NCBI GenBank assembly: GCA_025800435.1
Contig: JAOXRV010000240.1
Span: 1 to 5,561 of the forward strand
Direction: 5' to 3'
Origin: Cellvibrionaceae bacterium
Lineage (GTDB): Bacteria; Pseudomonadota; Gammaproteobacteria; Pseudomonadales; Cellvibrionaceae
Length of the DNA stretch: 5,561 bases
The stretch's first letter is position 1. Each line of letters begins with the position of its first letter. Both the position numbers and the translations under genes were made by a program. This document shows, one piece after another, positions 1 to 4,813 of the stretch. Under the pieces are notes generated by a model, which saw only the letters and a program-made list of their open reading frames with translations, had not been told where the DNA came from and made no database searches.

Positions 1-9
1 TTCGACGCC

Positions 10-122
10 GAGTCTTGGGGTGGGGTGTCGGTTCTGGGGGACGCGGTAAATACGTCCCTGTAGCTCTCGTCCGGCATCCCTGCCTCCCAAGCCCCCAGAA
101 CCGACACCCCACCCCAAGACTC
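10..122 (-). repeat. Long inverted-repeat element, copy 1 (31-bp perfect stem, 51-nt loop)
   Basis: Positions 10-40 are the exact reverse complement of 92-122, giving a 31-bp stem with no mismatch. The enclosed 51 nt (41-91), read on the minus strand, start CTTGGGAGGCAGG, contain GCCGGACGAGAGC (63-75) and end in GCGT just before the C5 of the stem. The same order of motifs recurs on the plus strand in the second element at 258-360, which is why this copy is assigned to the minus strand. The G-rich arm is on the left and the C-rich arm on the right. There is no U-tract after the stem, so it is not a standard intrinsic terminator. It carries no coding capacity and I see no target-site duplication at its edges. 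The general look recalls dispersed intergenic palindromes of marine gammaproteobacteria, but that is memory and not a search result. Confidence 0.9.
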
Positions 123-257
123 TCCAAAGTGTAGAACTAAAACCCAATACCGGTATTTAGACATAAAGAAGATCACCACCAACTCTAACGGAGGCACAGC
201 ACCAGATCAGCCAAACTTGCCACCTGAACGGAATAGACCTCCTCTGCGATAAAGAGA
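123..257. other. Spacer between the two inverted-repeat elements, no gene seen
   Basis: This stretch separates two oppositely oriented palindromic elements and is visibly richer in A and T than the flanking genes. I find no convincing reading frame: a 76-codon minus-strand frame (387-157) runs through the right-hand palindrome and resembles no protein family I know. One perfect 12-bp palindrome, AATACCGGTATT, lies at 146-157, with CTAAA (137-141) and TTTAG (156-160) around it. No tRNA, CRISPR or transposase remnant is apparent. In E. coli the gene downstream of zapE is rplM, so a promoter for a left-hand gene could lie here, but I cannot identify boxes. Confidence 0.5.
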
Positions 258-364
258 TTTGTGTTGGGTGGTGTGTTCTGGGGGCTTGGGAGGCAGGACG
301 CCGGACGAGAGCCCCAGGGATGGGTTTATGCGTCCCCCAGAACACACCACCCAACACAAAGCTC
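254..364 (+). repeat. Long inverted-repeat element, copy 2 (27-bp perfect stem, 49-nt loop)
   Basis: Positions 258-284 are the exact reverse complement of 334-360 (27 bp). After one mismatch (257/361), three further pairs (254-256 with 362-364) extend the stem. The 49-nt loop (285-333) begins CTTGGGAGGCAGG, contains GCCGGACGAGAGC at 300-312 and ends GCGT. About 41 of 51 aligned positions agree with the reverse complement of the loop in the element at 10-122. The two stems share TTCTGGGGG next to the loop, then differ by substitutions and length changes. The element lies 49 bp past the zapE stop codon, so it could sit in the 3' end of the zapE transcript, but no T-run follows it on either strand. 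A role as mRNA-end stabiliser, dispersed repeat or small structured RNA are all open. Confidence 0.9.
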
Positions 365-412
365 GGTACCGAAGCCACAAAAGCCATACCTCAAACCATT
401 AGCAAGTGCTAA
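365..412. other. Short zapE 3' flank with small palindromes
   Basis: This short segment lies between the second inverted-repeat element and the zapE stop codon. It contains TCGGTACCGA at 363-372, a perfect 10-bp palindrome touching the edge of the element. It also contains TTAGC-AAGT-GCTAA at 399-412, directly abutting the zapE stop on its 3' side. The latter could form a 5-bp, AT-rich hairpin in the zapE mRNA, but what follows on the minus strand (TGGTTTGAGG) is not a real U-tract, so I do not call it a terminator. Confidence 0.35.
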
Positions 413-1525
413 CTACGGCTTATGAGGCAACGCCAAATAATCGTGACTCTGCATCTCCAGCAGGCGCGATACGGTGCGGTCAAACTCGAAGCTGAGGCGG
501 CCGCCGGAGTAGATCTGCTCCAGTGGTACAGCACAGGAAATCACCAGTTTGACATTGCGATCGTAGAATTCATCCACCAAATTGATAAAGCGACGGGCCT
601 GATCGTCCGTATCGCGCCCCAACTGGGGCACATCAGACAACAGCACCGCGTGGTACTCCCGGGCCAGTTCAATATAGTCATTCTGGGAGCGCGGCCCATC
701 GCACACCGCCATAAAATCAAACCAGACCACATCCTCAGCCTCAAACCGAGCCACAATCTCACGCCCTTCAATCTCCAGCCTGACATCGGCCTCAATCTCT
801 TTGACATCCGGCGCCAAGCCCTCAAAGCTGCGGCGCAGGCTGACATCGGCTTCGGCATCCAAGGGGTGGTGGAACAGCTCGGCCTGCTCCAACGCGCGCA
901 GACGGTAATCCACCCCGCCGTCCACATTGACCACCTGGGTATGGGTATTGAGCAGATCAATCGCAGGCAAAAAGCGGGCCCGCTGCAAGCCGTCTTTATA
1001 AAGACCATCGGGCACTATATTAGAGGTGGCCACCAGGCTCACACCGCGGGCGAACATGCCCTCAAGCAGATTGGCCAAAATCATCGCATCGGTGATATCG
1101 GAGACGAAGAACTCATCAAAGCAGATCACCTTGGCCTCTGCGGCCAGGCGATCGGCAACAATTTCCAGCGGGTTTTTCTCGCCGGGCAGGGTTTTTAGCT
1201 CCTGATGCACACGGCGCATAAAGCGGTGAAAATGCACCCGCATTTTTTGCTCAAACGGCAGCGACTCGTAAAAATTGTCCATTAGATAGGTCTTGCCGCG
1301 CCCGACCCCACCCCAAAAATACAGGCCCCGTACCGGCTTAACCGCACCGCCACCGCCGAACAATCGCCCCAACAAGCCAGGGCCCTTAACCGGCTTAGCA
1401 CGGACAGCCAACAGGCGCTCGTATAAATCCTGCAAGTGCCGCACAGCCATCTCTTGGGCCGGGTCGTGCTGAAAATCCTCTCGCTGCAGATCGGCTTGAT
1501 ACCTTTCTAGGGGACTGCCACTCAT
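413..1525 (-). CDS. zapE: Cell division protein ZapE (AFG1-like ATPase)
   Basis: Encodes a 370-residue P-loop ATPase of the AFG1/ZapE family (formerly YhcM; E. coli ZapE is about 375 aa). In E. coli ZapE acts in the cytoplasm at the constricting Z-ring late in division and lowers FtsZ bundle stability in an ATP-dependent way. Visible here: an N-terminal helical part opening SPLERYQ; Walker A GGVGRGKT at residues 72-79 (Lys78), preceded by GLYFW; the family signature HFHRFM near 98-103; Walker B VICFDEF at 133-139; and a sensor-like segment LVATSNI at 164-170. The ATG at 1525 is preceded by a weak TAAGAG ribosome site. The gene diverges from zapG, as in E. coli. Length and motifs are complete, with no sign of decay. 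Unlike E. coli, repeat-bearing DNA and not rplM follows it directly. Confidence 0.95.
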   Translation of the reverse strand: MSGSPLERYQADLQREDFQHDPAQEMAVRHLQDLYERLLAVRAKPVKGPGLLGRLFGGGGAVKPVRGLYFWGGVGRGKTYLMDNFYESLPFEQKMRVHFHRFMRRVHQELKTLPGEKNPLEIVADRLAAEAKVICFDEFFVSDITDAMILANLLEGMFARGVSLVATSNIVPDGLYKDGLQRARFLPAIDLLNTHTQVVNVDGGVDYRLRALEQAELFHHPLDAEADVSLRRSFEGLAPDVKEIEADVRLEIEGREIVARFEAEDVVWFDFMAVCDGPRSQNDYIELAREYHAVLLSDVPQLGRDTDDQARRFINLVDEFYDRNVKLVISCAVPLEQIYSGGRLSFEFDRTVSRLLEMQSHDYLALPHKP

Positions 1526-1670
1526 AAATGTGCTCTTAATTTAGCCAGTAAAAAAACCGCGCCACTTTACCGAGGCCACAGCGCCGGCGCAAGGGTGTGC
1601 GCCACTACCCACATTGGAAATCGCCCTATACTTTAGCCGCTAAGGCCAATCAATTAGGCTATTTATCCTA

Positions 1671-1676
1671 TATAAT
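1671..1676 (+). promoter_or_regulatory. Candidate -10 box for the zapG-degS operon
   Basis: A perfect TATAAT lies in the divergent zapE/zapG intergenic region, 57 nt before the zapG GTG start, in AT-rich surroundings. No good TTGACA-like -35 hexamer is found 15-18 bp upstream (for example CAATCA at 1647-1652 is poor), so either an activator or UP-type contacts would be needed, or the match is chance. A small palindrome, TTAGC-C-GCTAA (1633-1643), lies about 28 bp upstream and could be an operator. No clear minus-strand promoter for zapE was recognised in 1526-1733. Confidence 0.45.
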
Positions 1677-1720
1677 AAGCAAATCACTCGCTTGATTTGG
1701 CAACGTTATTGGTTGCACCC

Positions 1721-1727
1721 AAAGGAG
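1721..1727 (+). promoter_or_regulatory. Ribosome binding site fixing the zapG start at GTG 1734
   Basis: AAAGGAG is a strong Shine-Dalgarno sequence ending 6 nt before the GTG at 1734. An in-frame TTG at 1692 would add 14 residues (beginning MIWQRYW), but it has no such site and would place the RBS inside the coding region. The shorter protein, beginning MYELFHL, also places the membrane anchor at the very N-terminus, as expected for the family. Confidence 0.85.
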
Positions 1728-1733
1728 AAAACT

Positions 1734-2216
1734 GTGTACGAACTCTTTCACCTTATCTTAGTTGGCGCCGGCATGATCGTTGCCGGCATTATTATTGGCC
1801 TGGCCATCGGCCGCAGTACCAGCGCTCAAAGCCGCGCCAGCAAAGACCTTAAAGAGCAGCTCGACCAGCAGCAAGAGCAACAGCGCGAGTACCAGCAGGA
1901 GGTGGCCGAGCACTTTGTCGAAACCGCCAAGCTGGTCAACCAGATGAACCAGAGTTATAAAGAGGTGCACGAGCACCTGGCCAATAGCGCCCTTAAGCTC
2001 TCCAACCCCGAAATCAGCCGCCAACTGCTGGAGGCCGGTACCAGCCAGCCAGAGCTGGAAGCCGAATCCATGCAGGCATTGCAAGAGCAGCCCAAAGACT
2101 GGGCACCGAAAAACCCCGGCGACAAGGGTACCCTGAGTGAAGACTTCGGCCTGGATGCCAGCGCCAAAAAAGAAACCGAAGCTGAAGCTGAAGAAAAACC
2201 AGCCGCCACACCCTAA
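1734..2216 (+). CDS. zapG: ZapG/YhcB family membrane-anchored coiled-coil protein (DUF1043)
   Basis: A 160-residue protein starting at GTG. Residues about 5-26 (LFHLILVGAGMIVAGIIIGL) form one hydrophobic anchor. Residues about 35-65 are a Gln/Glu-rich helical, coiled-coil-like stretch. The segment HFVETAKLVNQMNQSYKEV (60-78), followed by HLANSALKL, matches what I remember of the DUF1043/YhcB core. The tail is acidic and low in complexity, rich in Lys, Glu, Ala and Pro (about 142-160), and probably disordered. E. coli YhcB (132 aa) is an inner-membrane protein linked to cell division and to coordination of envelope synthesis; its exact biochemical job is unsettled. The gene is divergent from zapE and lies 26 nt upstream of degS in the same direction, so the two are likely cotranscribed. 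The extra length over E. coli lies mainly in the C-terminal tail. Confidence 0.9.
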   Translation: MYELFHLILVGAGMIVAGIIIGLAIGRSTSAQSRASKDLKEQLDQQQEQQREYQQEVAEHFVETAKLVNQMNQSYKEVHEHLANSALKLSNPEISRQLLEAGTSQPELEAESMQALQEQPKDWAPKNPGDKGTLSEDFGLDASAKKETEAEAEEKPAATP

Positions 2217-2242
2217 AAGCAGCGCCAATAAAGAGAAACACC

Positions 2243-3346
2243 TTGAGAAAACTGCTGGATTTTATCGGCTGGCCCATCACCGCTGGCATATTGATCGCAC
2301 TGCTAGCACTGACGCTGTTTCCACAGCTGCGCCAGCGGTTGCCGGGACAGGCCCTGCTCCAGCAGCCGCCAATTCAGCAACAGGTCGTGTCCTATGCCGA
2401 TGCGGTGCGCCAAGCCGCCCCCGGCGTGGTCAACATCTACACCACAAAAAAAGTGCAGCTAAAGCGCAGCCCCCTCCACAACCACCCTTATTTTCGCCGC
2501 TACCAAGAGCGACGAGTGAATAACTCACTGGGCTCAGGTGTTATTGCCAGCAGCGATGGCTATATTCTTACCAATAACCATGTGATCGAGGGCGCCGACA
2601 CTATATTGGTGCAGCTCTCCGATGGCCGCAGCACCTCCGCCACCCTAGTTGGCACCGACCCAGATAGCGACCTTGCGGTACTCAAGGTAGAGGCCAGTGG
2701 CCTCACACCACCCCGACTAAGAAGCTCCAGCGAGATACAAGTGGGCGATGTGGTGTTGGCAATCGGCAACCCTTTTGGGGTAGGCCAGACCGTCAGCCAG
2801 GGCATTATCAGCGCCACTGGCCGCGGCCTGGTCAACCTCACCAGTTACACCGGCTTTTTTCAAACCGATGCCGCCATCAACCCCGGCAATTCCGGTGGTG
2901 CACTGGTGGATGCCTATGGCAATTTAATCGGTATTAGTACCGCCATCCTCAACACCAGCGGGGCCTCGGGTATCAGCTTTGCCATCCCCGCAGACTACGC
3001 CCTAAAAGCCCTGCAAGATATTACCGAGTACGGTGTGGTGGTGCGTGGCTGGCTGGGCTTTGATGCCAACGAGCTTACCCCCGCCCTGGCCAAATCTTTT
3101 GGGCTAAGCCACAGCGACGGTTTTGTTATCACCAACGTGACCACCGGCGCTCCAGCTCATCAGGCCGGCCTGCAACCCGGGGATGTGGTCACCCATATCG
3201 ATAATATCGCCCTTAGCAACGGCCTAGCGGGCATGCAACGGGTTACCCAAACCCGCCCCGGCACCCAGCTGCGAATCGATTTTGTGCGCCGCGGCGAGCC
3301 CCTTTCCACCCTCGCCACGGTGGCCCTGCGCCCCAGTCAACCGTGA
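2243..3346 (+). CDS. degS: Periplasmic serine protease DegS/AlgW (trypsin-like plus one PDZ)
   Basis: A 367-residue HtrA-family protease. Residues about 10-28 (WPITAGILIALLALTLFPQ) are an uncleaved N-terminal inner-membrane anchor. The trypsin-like domain (about 47-262) has the complete catalytic triad: His113 in TNNHVIEG, Asp143 in DPDSDLAVLKV and Ser217 in NPGNSGGAL. A single PDZ domain follows (about 268-355; GWLGF, then APAHQAGLQPGDVV). A membrane anchor and a single PDZ point to DegS/AlgW and away from DegP/DegQ. Known role of the family: the PDZ domain binds exposed C-termini of misfolded outer-membrane proteins, and the activated protease makes the first cut in anti-sigma factor RseA/MucA, releasing sigma-E/AlgU. 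The start is a TTG at 2243 with a weak AAAGAG upstream; MRKLLDFIGWP is AlgW-like, supporting it. The 3' end overlaps the next gene by 4 bp. Confidence 0.94.
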   Translation: MRKLLDFIGWPITAGILIALLALTLFPQLRQRLPGQALLQQPPIQQQVVSYADAVRQAAPGVVNIYTTKKVQLKRSPLHNHPYFRRYQERRVNNSLGSGVIASSDGYILTNNHVIEGADTILVQLSDGRSTSATLVGTDPDSDLAVLKVEASGLTPPRLRSSSEIQVGDVVLAIGNPFGVGQTVSQGIISATGRGLVNLTSYTGFFQTDAAINPGNSGGALVDAYGNLIGISTAILNTSGASGISFAIPADYALKALQDITEYGVVVRGWLGFDANELTPALAKSFGLSHSDGFVITNVTTGAPAHQAGLQPGDVVTHIDNIALSNGLAGMQRVTQTRPGTQLRIDFVRRGEPLSTLATVALRPSQP

Positions 3347-4032
3347 CCCATTTTCACCGCGGCCACGACTGGCTAGAAGAGCTTCCCGACCCCATTCAAA
3401 CCAAACTGCGCCAGCAAATGAAGCTGCGCCAGCTGGCTGGCGGCGCCCCACTTTACCAGCCAGGCGACAGCGCCAATGCCCTCTATCAAGTAAAGAGCGG
3501 CCTGATCGCCATCAAACGCTGCAACAGTGAAGGCGCAGAGTTCTTGGCGACTCTGCACGGGCCGGGGGAATGCTTTGGCGAGATTCCGCTGCTGAGTAAT
3601 ATGCCGCGCCGGGGCTTTGCCGCCATCGCCTGCGGCGCGACCGAGGTCGCCTGCCTGGGCAAAGCCGAGTTTGAACAAATTGCCTGTGAGCACCCGCAAA
3701 TTTACCAGCAACTCAACCAAAAGCTGTGCGCCATCATTAACAGCCTATTGCTGCGGTTAGAGTCTTTGGGCCAGGCCAGCCTGCGCCAGCGCCTGGCCGG
3801 GCTGTTGGTGGATGTGGCCGAGCGCCACGGCCGCCCCTGTAGCGATGGCGTTCGACTGGAGCTGCCGATCTCTCAAACCGATATGGGCAATATGCTTGGC
3901 GCCACCCGCCAAAGCATTCAGCGCGAGCTGCGCCGCTGGCGCGAGCAGGGTTGGATTGGCAAACAGCAAGGGCGACTGCTACTGTGCAATATAGCGGCCC
4001 TTAAACATGAGGCCGAACTGGGGCACCTCTAA
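3343..4032 (+). CDS. Crp/Fnr-family transcriptional regulator
   Basis: A 229-residue two-domain regulator. The N-terminal cyclic-nucleotide-binding fold (about 14-130) has LYQPGDSANALYQVKSG and a phosphate-cassette-like GECFGEIPLLSNMPRRG. In that cassette Glu80 and Arg90 are spaced like Glu72 and Arg82 of E. coli CRP, but a Gly follows the Arg where CRP has Ser, so cAMP binding is uncertain. A long dimer helix (about 116-142) leads to a winged helix-turn-helix; SQTDMGNMLGATRQSIQREL (177-196) is the typical recognition segment. The cysteines (60, 77, 97, 104, 115, 129, 166, 215) do not form an FNR-type N-terminal Fe-S cluster motif. The GTG start at 3343 overlaps the degS stop as GTGA, implying translational coupling to the protease gene. 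Ligand and regulon are unknown; I would not name it crp, fnr, vfr or anr. Confidence 0.9.
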   Translation: MTHFHRGHDWLEELPDPIQTKLRQQMKLRQLAGGAPLYQPGDSANALYQVKSGLIAIKRCNSEGAEFLATLHGPGECFGEIPLLSNMPRRGFAAIACGATEVACLGKAEFEQIACEHPQIYQQLNQKLCAIINSLLLRLESLGQASLRQRLAGLLVDVAERHGRPCSDGVRLELPISQTDMGNMLGATRQSIQRELRRWREQGWIGKQQGRLLLCNIAALKHEAELGHL

Positions 4033-4072
4033 ATCACTGAATGATGCTCAGCGGGGCCTTGAGGCAAACGCC

Positions 4073-4813
4073 CTAGCTTGAGCACACCGGGCAATCGGCT
4101 TTTTTGCCAAAGCCCAGGCTACGCCACTGGCCACTGCGACCATCAAAGCACTGCAACTGGGCCAGGGGCTGCTCCATGCCCACCAGCATTTTGGTGGCGG
4201 CCAGGGCCTGCATAGTGCCCACCACCCCCACCAGGGGCGCCAACACACCTGCCTCTGCACACGCCGGGCCCTCATCGTCACTCTCATTGTATAAGCAGGC
4301 ATAGCAAGGCGAATCCGGCCGGCTTAAATCCAGGCACAACAGCTGGCCATCCAAGCCCATGGCGGCAGCGCTAACCAACGCTGTGGCGGTGGCCACGCAA
4401 GCCCGGTTTAGGGCAAAGCGCGAAGCGTAACGGTCGCTGCAATCAAGGGCCAAATCAACACCATCGAGCAGGGCTTCCAGCGCCGCCCCGACAAACTTGC
4501 CCGAGTGCAAATTGAGTTTAACAGTTGAGTTAAGCTGACCCAGGCGGGCCGCGGCCGATTCGGTTTTAGGGCGTCCGATATCCGCCTCCGTGTGAAGTAT
4601 CTGGCGCTGTAGATTACTCAGATCGACACGGTCAAAATCCACCAAGGTCATTTCGCCCACACCGGCTGCGGCCAAATACAGCGCCACCGGCGAGCCCAGG
4701 CCGCCGAGGCCATAAATCAACACATGGGCGTCTAACAGGGCCTGCTGGCCAGCCACATCCAACTGCGGCAGCAAGATATGGCGGCTGTAACGCAACAACT
4801 GTTCGTCATTCAC
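4073..4813 (-). CDS. moeB: Molybdopterin-synthase adenylyltransferase MoeB (HesA/MoeB/ThiF family)
   Basis: A 246-residue E1-like enzyme, about the length of E. coli MoeB. It adenylates the C-terminal glycine of MoaD so that sulfur can be loaded for molybdopterin synthesis in the cytoplasm. Visible: the N-terminal RYSRHILLPQLDVAGQ, the nucleotide loop GLGGLGS (35-41), VDFDRVDLSNLQRQ with Arg70, Lys83, and DCSDRYASR (124-132, catalytic-type Asp127). Two Cys pairs bind structural zinc: Cys170/Cys173 (CYAC) and Cys241/Cys244 (CPVC). Where many homologues read TCAEAGV, this one reads ACAEAGV (Cys185 kept). The GTG start overlaps the prmC stop as GTGA, with AGGGGG 7 nt upstream. The prmC-moeB order matches Pseudomonas. 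It could instead or also serve ThiS, since ThiF is very similar; the neighbours favour MoeB. It converges with the Crp/Fnr gene across a 40-nt gap with no clear terminator. Confidence 0.9.
   Translation of the reverse strand: MNDEQLLRYSRHILLPQLDVAGQQALLDAHVLIYGLGGLGSPVALYLAAAGVGEMTLVDFDRVDLSNLQRQILHTEADIGRPKTESAAARLGQLNSTVKLNLHSGKFVGAALEALLDGVDLALDCSDRYASRFALNRACVATATALVSAAAMGLDGQLLCLDLSRPDSPCYACLYNESDDEGPACAEAGVLAPLVGVVGTMQALAATKMLVGMEQPLAQLQCFDGRSGQWRSLGFGKKADCPVCSS

Noticed and set aside
10..122. Interpretation of the palindrome as an ordinary rho-independent terminator or an integron attC site
   Set aside because: There is no U-tract on either strand, the stem is far longer than a terminator needs, and the attC core boxes (GTTRRRY/RYYYAAC) are not present at the stem ends.
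10..364. CRISPR array
   Set aside because: There are only two repeat units, in opposite orientation, with long stems and no regularly spaced direct repeats or cas genes nearby.
157..387. A 76-codon open frame on the minus strand
   Set aside because: It runs through both arms and the loop of the second inverted-repeat element, has no family-like motif, and its codons are fixed by the palindrome. It is best read as a by-product of the repeat.
399..412. TTAGC-AAGT-GCTAA next to the zapE stop, similar to TTAGC-C-GCTAA at 1633-1643, as a paired regulatory site flanking zapE
   Set aside because: The shared half-site is only 5 bp and the spacing differs (4 nt against 1 nt), so the similarity is easily chance.
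422..1198. A 258-codon open frame on the plus strand antisense to zapE
   Set aside because: zapE on the opposite strand has full family motifs and the expected length. The antisense product is a His/Gln/Ile-rich sequence without recognisable domains, typical of a shadow frame in GC-rich DNA.
1692..1733. N-terminal extension of zapG from a TTG codon
   Set aside because: The strong AAAGGAG at 1721-1727 lies inside this extension and correctly serves the GTG at 1734; the extension would also put a charged stretch before the membrane anchor.
4033..4072. Bidirectional terminator between the Crp/Fnr gene and moeB
   Set aside because: GCTCA and TGAGGC can pair only with a bulge and there is no T-run on either side. 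Convergent transcripts must end here or overlap, but no terminator can be supported.
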